Shown: positions 1-8,264 of the stretch, piece by piece
Numbering within the stretch: the stretch's first letter is position 1
Layout of the letters: each line of letters starts with the position of its first letter
Origin: Eubacteriales Family XIII. Incertae Sedis bacterium
GTDB taxonomy: Bacteria > Bacillota > Clostridia > Peptostreptococcales > Anaerovoracaceae
Direction: 5' to 3'
Assembly (NCBI GenBank): GCA_031264295.1
Contig: JAISED010000063.1
Location: forward strand, 18,909 to 82,908
DNA length: 64,000 nucleotides
Program-made: the position numbers and the translations under genes
Notes under the pieces: generated by a model
The model's input: only the letters and a program-made list of their open reading frames with translations
Databases searched by the model: none
Told to the model about the DNA's origin: nothing

Positions 1-120
1 TTCCTCACCTGTCTTCGCGGTTCGCACAGTAAACTCTGGAGAAAGAATCTTGTTCAGCACCGCCAGATTGGACGTTTCGTCGTCTACAATCAAGATGCTG
101 TATCTCACATTTCCCTCCAT
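1..120 (-). CDS. Response regulator receiver domain, N-terminal fragment (cut by window edge)
   Basis: The minus strand from 120 encodes MEGNVRYSILIVDDETSNLA and runs off the left edge of the window. The LIVDDE stretch is the acidic pocket at the start of a CheY-like receiver domain, which accepts phosphate from a histidine kinase. The start at 120 is chosen because GGAGG lies five bases upstream. An in-frame ATG at 132 has no ribosome binding site. The gene follows the hybrid kinase stop by about 30 bases, so the two are probably co-transcribed and form one signalling unit. The output domain lies outside the window, so the regulated process is unknown. Confidence 0.8.
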   Translation of the reverse strand, partial: MEGNVRYSILIVDDETSNLAVLNKILSPEFTVRTAKTGEE

Positions 121-149
121 CTTTGCCTCCATTCAGCTCACTTACCATT

Positions 150-2597
150 CTAGCGCTGCATCAACGCCGCTGTTTCGCGGCATACAGACGCAACAATATC
201 CGGGACATCACCATTCATGATGTCCTCGCCTATTTCACACAGCACAGCATCCATGCTGACGCCCAAATCCACAAGTTCAGTCATCGCGGCGTCTATATCC
301 CCCTCCGCCAACGCCTTTTCCGTTTTTAAGGCAATCTTGCTGAGTCCATCCGCTCCCAGCACTGCCGCGCTGCTTTTCAGCGTATGCGCCTTCCTATGCG
401 CCGTCTTAATGTCTCCGCTCTCAATGGCGTCTTTGATCAATGCCGGATCTGAACCATGCTGTTTAGGGAAATCCCCCAGCAACTGCATATACAATTCCTC
501 ACTGCCTGCCGAGTACTCTATGCCTGCTTCCCTGTTCAGCACCCGCCCCTCTATGTGCTCAGCTTCATCAGTAAAACCGGCAGCAGCTTTCATCTTGTTC
601 GCCGGAAGCCATCTGACCAGCGCCTTATTCAGCGCTATCGGGTCGATGGGTTTAGATATGAAGTCTTTCATACCCGCTTCGAGAAATGTTTCCCGCGCTC
701 CTGAAACGGCATTGGCGCTCAGAGCTATAATAGGCGTATCCGCATACTCGCCGCCCATTTCTAATATTCGCCTGGCGGTCTCCAGCCCATCCATTTCGGG
801 CATCATATGATCCATGAATATAAGGTCGTATTTTCCGTCTTTGATCCTCCTGAGGGCAGCGGCGCCGCTCTCAGCAGTATCGGCCTTTATGCCATGCCGC
901 GCCAGATACGCCGCGGCGATCTTCAGATTTATTGAATTATCATCCACCACCAGCACCCGAACGTCGCCGTCGGCCACTGAAATATTCTCCGCCTGCTCTC
1001 TTTCGATCTTATTATAATCGCCCTTTGGCAGCGGCAGCAGCACATTAAACCGAGTTCCCTTGCCGTATTCACTCCATACGTCTATTCTGCCGCCCATCAT
1101 TTCCACAATGGTCTTGGTTATAGAAAGCCCCAGTCCCGTGCCTATTATACCATGATTTATCTCGCTGTCGAATTGTTGAAACGCATCGAATAACCTTGGA
1201 AAGTTTTCACTTTTTATTCCTATCCCCGTATCTTCCACCACGAAGGCTATATATTCGGCGCCATCGCTAAAGGCTCTTTCAATCCGCAATATGACATGCC
1301 CTTTACGCGTATATTTAATGGCGTTATTGACTATGTTGACGATTACCTGTCTTACACGCAGTTCGTCGCCGTAGACTACGGCCGGTATGTCCTCAGAAAA
1401 AGAACTCACAAACTCCAGCTCTTTCTCTTCCGCCTGAAAGCGGCTCATAGAGCATATATTATCATACATCTCCACAAGGCTGAAATGTCCGGGAACCAGT
1501 TCCATTCTGCCCGCGTCGATCTTTGAAAAATCAAGAATGTCATTGATAATCTGTAAGAGCGTCCTTGAAATGATCTTTATATCGCTGAAGAATTCCTTCT
1601 GTCCCTCGTCGAGATTGTCTGTACGCATGAGGTCGGTCATGCCTATTATCACATTCATGGGCGTGCGTATCTCATGACTCATCGACGCCAAAAACCGGCT
1701 CTTGGACTCGATCGCCACCTGAGCCGCGCGGGTTTGCACTTCCAGTTCCCTGTTGCGTTCGTCGGCCTCGTGAACCTTTTTCTCCGCCGCGATCTTCTGA
1801 CGAAGATCGACAGCAAAGGCCGCAAGCCTGTATCCGTTTTCCCACGGCACCCGAACAAAAGTCGTCTCGACGGGCAGTGCCTCGCCGGACGCGGTCTTGT
1901 GCATCCATTCGAATTGCTGGTAACCTGTTTCAAATGCCAGCTTATCATATTCCAACATTTTTTCAAGGCTTTTGGAACCATCGGGTTGAAACTCAGGACT
2001 CATCTCGCTGAAACGCCTTAGATATTCATCCTTGTCCTTAATTTCAAACATAGAAAGCGCGGCGTCGTTACAGAACAGTATATTTCCGTCCTCGTCCCAC
2101 ATTGAACACGCGTAGGGCGTCGCAGACAGCATGAGACGCGCGCTGGAACCCGCCTCCTGATTTCGCAGCTCGGTAGTGTCATAATACACTACCAAAGCAC
2201 CGTCAAAGCTGCCGTCTTCGTCCGTCATCGGTGTGGTTCGCACCGTGTACCTGCGGACGCCGCCGCCTGCCGTAAAGTCGATCATCACGTCTGAAGCGAT
2301 CATTTTGCCTGCTGTTTTTGCTCCTTCGAACCGATATTCCGCACCATTTACAAAATCATCGTCGCTAACGCGCCGATATAGTTCTTTATACGTCAAGCCC
2401 GTTATTTCGCCCATATCGCTCATACCGAGCAATCTGAGCAATGTATCGGTACAGTACGTGATCCGTCCTTCCCGATCCAGAAGCATCATAATCTCCGGAC
2501 TGCTGGCTAAAAGCAAGCGTAGATATTTCTCCTGCTTCAGCAGCTCCGCCAAACGCGATTCCGTCAAAGAATCATCACAAAGTAAGCCTCTATTCAT
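150..2597 (-). CDS. Hybrid sensor histidine kinase with PAS, HisKA, HATPase, receiver and Hpt domains
   Basis: This 815-residue protein is a soluble phosphorelay kinase; no membrane segment or signal peptide is visible. Two PAS-type sensor regions come first (about 20-150 and 155-270), then a short coiled coil. The HisKA domain carries the phospho-acceptor SHEIRTP near 306. The ATPase domain shows NIVNNAIKY, DTGIGI and GTGLGLSI. A receiver domain follows with VVDDN and the phospho-acceptor aspartate in FMDHMMPEMDG. A C-terminal Hpt domain has the AHTLKSSA histidine motif. It can therefore run a whole His-Asp-His relay in one chain and pass phosphate to the response regulator that starts 30 bases downstream. 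The PAS ligand cannot be read from the sequence. Confidence 0.95.
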   Translation of the reverse strand: MNRGLLCDDSLTESRLAELLKQEKYLRLLLASSPEIMMLLDREGRITYCTDTLLRLLGMSDMGEITGLTYKELYRRVSDDDFVNGAEYRFEGAKTAGKMIASDVMIDFTAGGGVRRYTVRTTPMTDEDGSFDGALVVYYDTTELRNQEAGSSARLMLSATPYACSMWDEDGNILFCNDAALSMFEIKDKDEYLRRFSEMSPEFQPDGSKSLEKMLEYDKLAFETGYQQFEWMHKTASGEALPVETTFVRVPWENGYRLAAFAVDLRQKIAAEKKVHEADERNRELEVQTRAAQVAIESKSRFLASMSHEIRTPMNVIIGMTDLMRTDNLDEGQKEFFSDIKIISRTLLQIINDILDFSKIDAGRMELVPGHFSLVEMYDNICSMSRFQAEEKELEFVSSFSEDIPAVVYGDELRVRQVIVNIVNNAIKYTRKGHVILRIERAFSDGAEYIAFVVEDTGIGIKSENFPRLFDAFQQFDSEINHGIIGTGLGLSITKTIVEMMGGRIDVWSEYGKGTRFNVLLPLPKGDYNKIEREQAENISVADGDVRVLVVDDNSINLKIAAAYLARHGIKADTAESGAAALRRIKDGKYDLIFMDHMMPEMDGLETARRILEMGGEYADTPIIALSANAVSGARETFLEAGMKDFISKPIDPIALNKALVRWLPANKMKAAAGFTDEAEHIEGRVLNREAGIEYSAGSEELYMQLLGDFPKQHGSDPALIKDAIESGDIKTAHRKAHTLKSSAAVLGADGLSKIALKTEKALAEGDIDAAMTELVDLGVSMDAVLCEIGEDIMNGDVPDIVASVCRETAALMQR

Positions 2598-2780
2598 CCC
2601 ATACCCCCCTAGATATAGTTCAATATATCACGCGGCCAAAGCCGCGCGCCCCCAATCATGCCCCTTAGAGAACCTTCAAACTCTATATTACATTTTACGT
2701 TAATTTTTTCAAATATTCAATAGTATTATTACTATAAAGGTAAATTAAAATTAATTTATAGCAAAAAATCAAGTCGCCGC

Positions 2781-2934
2781 CGGATTCTAGTCATAAAACC
2801 CCGCAACGGATTCGCGCCATAAAAAACCCGGACGGATTTGCGTCATAAAAAACCGCAACGGATTCGCGTCATAAAAACTGCCTGCCGGATTTTGCGTCAT
2901 AAAAAACCGCCCGCCGGATTTCGCAATCCGGCGG
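2781..2934. repeat. Tandem array of six degenerate 26-29 bp units ending in a terminator
   Basis: Units beginning CGGATT start at 2781, 2807, 2833, 2859, 2886 and 2915. Most continue as a GCGTCATAAAAAACCGC-like stretch. The last unit forms a perfect hairpin with its reverse partner and is the terminator of the permease gene. The other five look like repeated copies of one terminator arm plus its T-tract, read on the minus strand. The rest of this intergenic stretch (2598-2976) holds an AT-rich inverted repeat, ATAGTA-TTAT-TACTAT at 2721-2736, close to where the kinase promoter should lie. Confidence 0.8.
2901..2934 (-). terminator. Rho-independent terminator of the APC permease
   Basis: On the minus strand CCGCCGGATT, loop GCGA and AATCCGGCGG form a perfect 10-bp stem. 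A short GCGG and a run of six T follow. It lies about 40 bases after the permease stop codon. Confidence 0.85.
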
Positions 2935-2976
2935 ACAGTAATAAGGCTTTAGTTATTAATTATCAGGTATTATTTA

Positions 2977-4425
2977 TTAAGCGTTCTTTTTAGCATTCAT
3001 AATGTGCTTACGTGAGTAATCCTTACCGAACATGAGGTACTCGTACTCTGCTTCCTTTACATTCTTGTACTTGGCCTTCGCCCAGATGTAGAATACCACG
3101 CCGAGCAAGACCCAAATTCCCACCAAAGCCCACTCTACGGGGATCAGACCCGCGGGGCCGATGGGCAGATAAGTCCATAGGAAGAAGAGCGCAACGGCTA
3201 CGGCCACGACGCCGACGAAGGGACCCGCCGGAGCCTTATACGGCCGCGCGAGTTCCGGCTCCTTGAAGCGCACGAGCAGGAAGGACAGCGCCACCATGAA
3301 GTAAGCGACGACCGTTCCGAACGCGCTCGCATCAATGAGCCATACGAGAGCCGAACGGCCGAGGAATACTGCCAAGCTTACGATCACGCCGATGAATATA
3401 ACGGAAAATGACGGAGTACCGTACTTCGGATGTACCTTGCCGAAGATCTCGGGGATCATCTTGGCGCGAGCCATCGCGAAAAGGACGCGCGAACCGCCGA
3501 TGATGAAGCCATTCCAACTCGTCACTATGCCTAGTAGGGCGGCTATGATCATGATCTTGCCGAAAGCCCAGTGACCCATGACATAGGCGAAGGCGTCCGG
3601 AACGGGGATATCCGCAGCAGCGCGCACGCTCTCCGGCGCCGACATGCCGAGACCGAAGATCATGGCGATATACCAGACTGCCGCCATCAGGATCGATATG
3701 ATCAAAATCTTAGAGATGTTCTTAAGCGGAATACTCATTTCCTCCGCCGCCTGCGGTATCACGTCGAAGCCGACGAACATGGCGGGGACGACGAGCATAA
3801 CTGTCAGGATGCCGTGACCGGATGTGATGAGCGGCTCCATGTTCGAGACGCTGCCTTGTGTCGCACTGCCGAAGACCAACACCAGACCGCCTATGATGAT
3901 CCCGCCCGAGGCCAGTGTCTGGAAGACCGTGGCCGACTTAATGCCGATGTAGTTCAGGTAGGTCAGTATGAGCGACATGATGATGCCGACGGCCATCCAT
4001 GACACATATACGTCAAAACCGGCGATCGTCCACAAGTAGCCTACCTTGGGAATCTCAACCAAGTAGTTAACAGCCGTAGCGAAAGACGGTCCCTCGAAGG
4101 CCGCCACGCCGACATAGGCGAAGGTTATCATCCAGCCCGTGATCCACGAACCGGTATAGCCAAAGCCGCGATAAGCGAAAACGAGTTCGCCGCCTGAGAG
4201 CGGCAGCATCGGAGTCAGTTCCGCGTAGGTCAGACCGACGAAGATACAGAGTATAGCGCCGCCGACAAAGGCGATCATGGCGCCGAGCGTTCCGCCGTCG
4301 GCGACCCAGCCGCCGGCCAGCATAACCCAGCCCCATCCGATCATCGTACCGAAGCCAAAAGCCAGCACATCGATGTTGCCCATCGTGCGCTTCAGTACGT
4401 TTCTTTCAAAAGCATCGCTTCCCAT
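2977..4425 (-). CDS. APC-superfamily amino acid permease
   Basis: The protein is a 482-residue integral membrane transporter with about 12 hydrophobic segments, of the amino acid/polyamine/organocation family. The N-terminal GFGTMIGWGWVMLAGGW matches the conserved first helix with its unwound Gly-rich substrate site. YAELTPMLPLSGG and GFDVIPQAAEEM are also typical. The ORF track starts 33 codons earlier, but I place the start at MGSDAFERN because AGGAG sits just upstream of that ATG. The upstream extension contains the TCGATAACA repeats and has no ribosome binding site. A sigma-54-type promoter lies about 240 bases upstream, and a CBS-PAS sigma-54 activator is the next gene. Its substrate is probably an amino acid or omega-amino acid. 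It is a paralogue of the permease at 12792. Confidence 0.9.
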   Translation of the reverse strand: MGSDAFERNVLKRTMGNIDVLAFGFGTMIGWGWVMLAGGWVADGGTLGAMIAFVGGAILCIFVGLTYAELTPMLPLSGGELVFAYRGFGYTGSWITGWMITFAYVGVAAFEGPSFATAVNYLVEIPKVGYLWTIAGFDVYVSWMAVGIIMSLILTYLNYIGIKSATVFQTLASGGIIIGGLVLVFGSATQGSVSNMEPLITSGHGILTVMLVVPAMFVGFDVIPQAAEEMSIPLKNISKILIISILMAAVWYIAMIFGLGMSAPESVRAAADIPVPDAFAYVMGHWAFGKIMIIAALLGIVTSWNGFIIGGSRVLFAMARAKMIPEIFGKVHPKYGTPSFSVIFIGVIVSLAVFLGRSALVWLIDASAFGTVVAYFMVALSFLLVRFKEPELARPYKAPAGPFVGVVAVAVALFFLWTYLPIGPAGLIPVEWALVGIWVLLGVVFYIWAKAKYKNVKEAEYEYLMFGKDYSRKHIMNAKKNA

Positions 4426-4442
4426 TTTGTCTCCTTTCTGTT

Positions 4443-4497
4443 CTCGATAACAGATTCGATAACAATTCGATAACAAATAAGTCGATAACAAATAAGA
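4443..4497. repeat. Short direct repeats in the permease leader
   Basis: TCGATAACA occurs four times in about 55 bases, immediately upstream of the permease ribosome binding site and inside the presumed transcript leader. The spacing is irregular (about 10-18 bases). The function is not known. It could be a protein or RNA binding site, or simple slippage. Confidence 0.6.
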
Positions 4498-4674
4498 ATA
4501 ATCACATGTTCCGAACAAAGACAATATCCCCTAAGTTCACCGTGTACGCCAAAAGCTTAAGGCATATAGGCAAGCCGCAATTCCAAAACCCCGTTTTGCC
4601 GCACGCAACATAACTGCGGCCGATGCTTCACCTCCCTCCTGAACTGGATAGATATCCAATGGTTTATTGGCAAA

Positions 4675-4690
4675 CGCAAGAAATATACCA
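4675..4690 (-). promoter_or_regulatory. Sigma-54 (-24/-12) promoter candidate for the permease
   Basis: The minus strand reads TGGTAT-ATTTC-TTGC, with exactly ten bases between the GG and GC dinucleotides as sigma-54 requires. It fits the TGGYAY-N5-TTGC consensus. It is oriented toward the permease and leaves a leader of about 240 bases. The neighbouring gene encodes a sigma-54 activator. Confidence 0.6.
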
Positions 4691-4795
4691 TTCTGAAAAT
4701 ATTGAAATTCCGCAATTTTGCGAAAATTCCTCACAATCCTCCTCCCTGTTTTAAGTCAAATGGCTTTAACAAGTCCGAGGAATCAGCTGATTTCA

Positions 4796-4823
4796 AAACC
4801 TTTCACGTAAGTTAAAAAGGTTT
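4796..4823. promoter_or_regulatory. Inverted repeat, possible enhancer site for the sigma-54 activator
   Basis: AAACCTTT and AAAGGTTT form a perfect dyad separated by 12 bases, about 110 bases upstream of the sigma-54 promoter. This is the usual distance for an upstream activator site bound by a Fis-type helix-turn-helix. The remaining part of the 4426-4963 gap shows nothing else convincing. Confidence 0.45.
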
Positions 4824-4963
4824 ATTTAATTCAACTCTACTTGTTTAATCTTGTTTATAGTACCATTCGCCTACCTTTCCTGTCAAATATTTTTTCTTGC
4901 GTCTCGCGTCGTTGTATTATTATGGCAATCTCCGGAAGCCCTCGTCACGCTCCCGAAGTCCCC

Positions 4964-6877
4964 TTAAGTTTCCGCTGTCATATATTTTTTTAGCTTTCTG
5001 TAAGCGTTCGCCTGACTTGTGCAAAGTATTCGGGCGATTTCATAAGAGCTGTGTCCGCTTTCCGCGGCTAAGGCAAAAAGTTGGCGCTCCGTCTCGTCCA
5101 GAGCATCCTGCAGCGGCATTATATTCCGCACGGTCACCGAAGTATCCCGCCGCGGATTGAACACCGCCGACGCGCGCACGCCGGATTCACGCCCCACGCT
5201 GCCATTCCTTTCTTCCGAGTCAAGATCAAGCCTTCCGATTTCGCCGTCGAACAATATGACCATGCGCTCCACGAAATACTCCAGCTGGCGCACATTTCCC
5301 GGCCATTCCCATGCGCACATATCGTCAATAGCGCTATCCGAAAAGAAGGTCTGCTTCCTGTGTTTTATGTTGAAAAGCCTTAAAAAGTGATCGATCAGCA
5401 TGGGTATATCATCCGCCCTTTCCCTCAGGGGCGCGATGTGTATGGGGAACAGATTCAGGCGATAGTACAGATCGGCGCGAAATGTCCCCGCGGCTATCCT
5501 GTCCGTTAAAGAATTATTCGTCGCGGCGATAATCCTCGCATCGACGTCTATCTCCTTGAATCCTCCGATCCGCGTTACCCGTTTATCCTGCAGGACTTTC
5601 AGCAATTTCGCCTGCAGGGGCAGCGCCATATCGCCGATCTCGTCCAAGAGCATGGAACCGCCGTGGGCGATTTCCAAAAGCCCGGGCTTACCTCCCGCCT
5701 TGGCGCCGGTAAACGCGCCCGACTCATAACCGAAAAACTCAGACTCAAACAGCATTTCCGGTATGCTGTTGCAGTTTACCTCTATCATGTTTTTCCCGGC
5801 GCGCGAGCTTTTTGCGTGAATATACCTGGCAAGCAGGCTCTTACCCGTCCCCGATTCCCCTGTGATCAGGACAGTACAGTCAGTCTCGGCGGCCTTTTCA
5901 GCTATCTCCACCACCGCCCGCATCTGCCCGCCGAAACAGATGATTTTGTCGTCGTCGCGCACCACCGGACGCGTAAATGTCTTGCCGCGCGTTTTTTCTA
6001 CATAGTGTTTAAGCTGCTCATATTCTTCTATACTCCTGGCGTTTGTCACTATCATCTCAATCGCGCCGTGATCGTTTAAGATCGGAACGCCCGTTACAAT
6101 CCATTGGGTAACACGCCCAAATCTGTTTAATACTTCCTGTAATATGGTAATGCTCTTGCCTTCGCGGATGATCATGGGCGTTAGAGACGGTTTTATATGT
6201 CCCTGCTTTTCCAATTCATCAGCGCGCACATTGATATACTTAGATCTATCCAGCCCCGCCGGTTTATCAAAGGCGTTATTCGCGAAAACCGCGACTCCCT
6301 TGCCATCGGCGACAAATATACTGTCAGCGGAATATTTCAATATCTTCAGCAGCTTTGCGTTATTGTCGGAGATAGCGTCTATCAAGCGGCTCATCTCGTC
6401 CGATGTATGATAAGCCGGAAGGCGAAAAATCCAGTTGCCCGCGTATTCATCCCCTCCCAAAGGCTCTATCTGCTTTGCCGCCGCTGACAAACGCCTTATC
6501 ACATCTTCAAAGAGAGCCTGCACGGCAGCGACCCTTCTCACTGAACCGCATGGTCTTCCCTCGTCGTCAACGATCAAGAGCGTATCCGCGTGTTCGAAAT
6601 CCCGCATATCGACGACGTCCTCGCTCTTACGCGACTCGACGGCGCCTACAGAGGCGGCGCGCAGCGCTTCAACGAGGTTCTTGGCGTTCGCCGCAACAGC
6701 CAGAATCAGCGAACGCGCCGTCAGGAATCCGCCAATCTCACCGCGCGCCGTACGCACCCACAGAACCCCGAAGGCATCGCTCATCCCAGCTAAGACCGCT
6801 ACAGCAGCATCAAGTGTATCTTCTTCATCAAGAACCGTCGCGTCCCTCAAAGGTTTTGCAATTTCTTTATATCTCAT
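4964..6877 (-). CDS. Sigma-54-dependent transcriptional activator with CBS and PAS sensor domains
   Basis: This 637-residue enhancer-binding protein has an N-terminal CBS-like pair (about 1-130), a PAS domain (about 170-290), an AAA+ domain (about 305-545) and a C-terminal Fis-type helix-turn-helix (EIARILCTSQANAYRKLKKY). The Walker A motif is GESGTGKS. The sigma-54 contact loop GAFTGA is intact, and Walker B is LLDEIGD, so it should remodel sigma-54 polymerase. CBS pairs usually bind adenine nucleotides or CoA-type ligands, so it may sense energy or acyl-CoA state (inference). The start at 6877 is preferred over the ORF-track start at 6919: GGAGAAGG precedes it, and the likely promoter would begin transcription around 6908. 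It probably controls the adjacent permease. Confidence 0.92.
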   Translation of the reverse strand: MRYKEIAKPLRDATVLDEEDTLDAAVAVLAGMSDAFGVLWVRTARGEIGGFLTARSLILAVAANAKNLVEALRAASVGAVESRKSEDVVDMRDFEHADTLLIVDDEGRPCGSVRRVAAVQALFEDVIRRLSAAAKQIEPLGGDEYAGNWIFRLPAYHTSDEMSRLIDAISDNNAKLLKILKYSADSIFVADGKGVAVFANNAFDKPAGLDRSKYINVRADELEKQGHIKPSLTPMIIREGKSITILQEVLNRFGRVTQWIVTGVPILNDHGAIEMIVTNARSIEEYEQLKHYVEKTRGKTFTRPVVRDDDKIICFGGQMRAVVEIAEKAAETDCTVLITGESGTGKSLLARYIHAKSSRAGKNMIEVNCNSIPEMLFESEFFGYESGAFTGAKAGGKPGLLEIAHGGSMLLDEIGDMALPLQAKLLKVLQDKRVTRIGGFKEIDVDARIIAATNNSLTDRIAAGTFRADLYYRLNLFPIHIAPLRERADDIPMLIDHFLRLFNIKHRKQTFFSDSAIDDMCAWEWPGNVRQLEYFVERMVILFDGEIGRLDLDSEERNGSVGRESGVRASAVFNPRRDTSVTVRNIMPLQDALDETERQLFALAAESGHSSYEIARILCTSQANAYRKLKKYMTAET

Positions 6878-6914
6878 AGCCCTTCTCCATTTGCTAATCA
6901 GACTCATTGAATAA

Positions 6915-6943
6915 ATCATACCATATCAAGAGGGATAATGCCA
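6915..6943 (-). promoter_or_regulatory. Extended -10 promoter for the sigma-54 activator gene
   Basis: On the minus strand TGGCAT, a 17-base spacer and TATGAT are found, with TG one base before the -10 box (TGGTATGAT). The predicted start is near 6908, which excludes the earlier ATG at 6919 as the translation start. Confidence 0.6.
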
Positions 6944-6977
6944 CAATGTTTTTTTGATTGTTTTTATGTTAACCGAT

Positions 6978-6991
6978 GTTTGCCGGCAAAC
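6978..6991. promoter_or_regulatory. Perfect 14-bp palindrome, possible operator
   Basis: GTTTGCCGGCAAAC is fully self-complementary and lies about 35 bases upstream of the -35 box of the activator gene. Its CG-centred form resembles LacI/GalR-type operators. No such regulator is encoded in this window, so the protein that might bind it is unknown. Confidence 0.4.
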
Positions 6992-7042
6992 GATTGTTTT
7001 TGTACCGCCTGGAAATGGCTTAATAGTATCACTTTAAGTTGT

Positions 7043-7198
7043 TTATCCACAGTTTTCATTTTGAGAACGGGCAACTTTATCCAAAGGCGCCTGTGGATAA
7101 ATTCACTGGGGATATTCCTTGAAATTATAAGGGTTTCTCTGTTTTACATTCAAATACTCGTAAATTTTATCCACAGAAATGGTTTTATTATATCCACG
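7043..7198. other. Cluster of DnaA boxes
   Basis: Three perfect TTATCCACA boxes occur at 7043-7051, 7092-7100 (as TGTGGATAA) and 7167-7175. Two near matches are TTATCCAAA at 7077 and ATATCCACG at 7190. All five fall within 156 bases of non-coding, AT-rich DNA. DnaA boxes at this density are seen at replication origins and at DnaA-titrating or initiation-regulating loci. No dnaA, dnaN, rpmH or plasmid replication gene is nearby, so a chromosomal origin is not supported by context. Confidence 0.65.
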
Positions 7199-7243
7199 TA
7201 TGTTCATGTCAAAAATGCATTTTATTGGAAGTGCTTAAAATAC

Positions 7244-7283
7244 AAAAAACGCCTGTTGGATATATTCTCCAACGGGCGTTTTT
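7244..7283 (-). terminator. Terminator downstream of the crotonase gene (bidirectional shape)
   Basis: AAAAACGCCTGTTGGA and TCCAACGGGCGTTTTT form a long stem with a 7-base loop. On the minus strand it follows the crotonase stop codon by about 20 bases. Both arms end in A/T runs. Confidence 0.9.
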
Positions 7284-7303
7284 CCTCGCCGCACAATCTC
7301 GGT

Positions 7304-8086
7304 TTATTTATTCGTAAAATTCGCCGGTCTCTTATCCAAGAAGGCTTGCATGCCTTCGATACGATCTTCGGAGGCGAACGAACCGGCGAAGGCTTCCGCT
7401 TCAAAGGCAACCCCCAACTCCAGATCCAGTCCGATCCCCTTGTTGATAGCCAGCTTTGCCATCTTTATCGCAATGGGCGCTTTGGATATTATCGTCTTTG
7501 CCAATTTTTCAGCCTCCGCCATCAGTTCTTCAGGCGGGAACACCTTTTCGACAAGACCGATCCGCAAAGCCTCCGCCGCTTTAAGGGTTTCCGCACTCAT
7601 AATCAGGTACTTCGCCATGCCCTTGCCCACAAGCCTCGACAAACGCTGAGTTCCGCCAAAACCCGGTATTATCCCGAGATTCACCTCCGGCTGTCCGAAC
7701 AAGGCCTTTTCCGAAGCCAGTCTAATATCACAGGCCATAGCCAGCTCACAACCGCCGCCCAGGGCGAAACCGTTCACCGCCGCTATCACGGGCTTGTCAA
7801 TATTCTCAATAAGCGACATGACTTTCTGACCCTTTATGATCAGCGCGCGGCCTTCGAAGGCTGTAAGCGTTCTCATATGCGCGATGTCCGCACCGGCTAC
7901 AAAAGCCCTGCCCGTTCCTGTGAGTATTACCGCCCTGACTTCATCTGCCTTATCAATATATCCGAAAACACCGGCAAGTTCGTCCAGAACCTCGCCGTTC
8001 AGCGCATTCATAGCTTCCGGTCTGTTGATAGTCACATACCCTATGCCATCCTTTACCTCGAACAAAATTGTCTTGTAATCACCCAT
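7304..8086 (-). CDS. Enoyl-CoA hydratase/isomerase family protein (crotonase)
   Basis: This is a 260-residue crotonase-fold protein, the standard length for bacterial short-chain enoyl-CoA hydratases. It should interconvert crotonyl-CoA and 3-hydroxybutyryl-CoA or a similar substrate in the cytoplasm. The oxyanion-hole region AGADIAHM and the NGFALGGGCELAMACDIRLA block are clear. A catalytic Glu is present in ASEKALFGQPEVNLGIIPGFGGTQ. The track extends five codons further to a GTG, and ATGs at 8095 and 8086 are also possible. I use 8086 because the family usually begins just before the first beta strand (YKTILFEV). It lies apart from the main acyl-CoA operon at 31-40 kb but fits the same chemistry. 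Its own terminator follows. Confidence 0.92.
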   Translation of the reverse strand: MGDYKTILFEVKDGIGYVTINRPEAMNALNGEVLDELAGVFGYIDKADEVRAVILTGTGRAFVAGADIAHMRTLTAFEGRALIIKGQKVMSLIENIDKPVIAAVNGFALGGGCELAMACDIRLASEKALFGQPEVNLGIIPGFGGTQRLSRLVGKGMAKYLIMSAETLKAAEALRIGLVEKVFPPEELMAEAEKLAKTIISKAPIAIKMAKLAINKGIGLDLELGVAFEAEAFAGSFASEDRIEGMQAFLDKRPANFTNK

Positions 8087-8166
8087 TGCTTCCATCCTCA
8101 CTCTCTTTTATTTTTTGCTTTATACTGCACTGCTTTCTTCGTTTTCCCGCCTTTTCAACCACTGCC

Positions 8167-8264
8167 GCTATCGTTCTCCCGCATCACTGTCCAACCGGGT
8201 GGCTGCGCCTATGGTGGTGAATATGTTAGACGGCTATCTTTCTCCCGCATCGCTGTCCGCCCGG
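8167..8264. repeat. Imperfect 32-bp direct repeat duplicating a gene end
   Basis: GCTATCGTTCTCCCGCATC (from 8167) recurs as GCTATCTTTCTCCCGCATC (from 8233), with the similarity continuing for about 32 bases. The second copy is the 3-prime end of the glycosyltransferase gene and encodes DSDAGER-stop on the minus strand. The first copy, 66 bases downstream, repeats the same residues and stop outside the gene. Confidence 0.7.

Noticed and set aside
2781-2934. CRISPR array
   Set aside because: The units are tandem and degenerate, without unique spacers, and each carries part of a terminator. No cas genes are near.
4537-4734. 65-codon minus-strand ORF upstream of the permease
   Set aside because: It spans the sigma-54 promoter and its predicted start site, so its 5-prime part would not be transcribed from that promoter.
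7043-7198. Chromosomal replication origin
   Set aside because: The DnaA boxes are real, but no dnaA, dnaN, rpmH or plasmid replication gene is nearby. I call it only a DnaA-box cluster.
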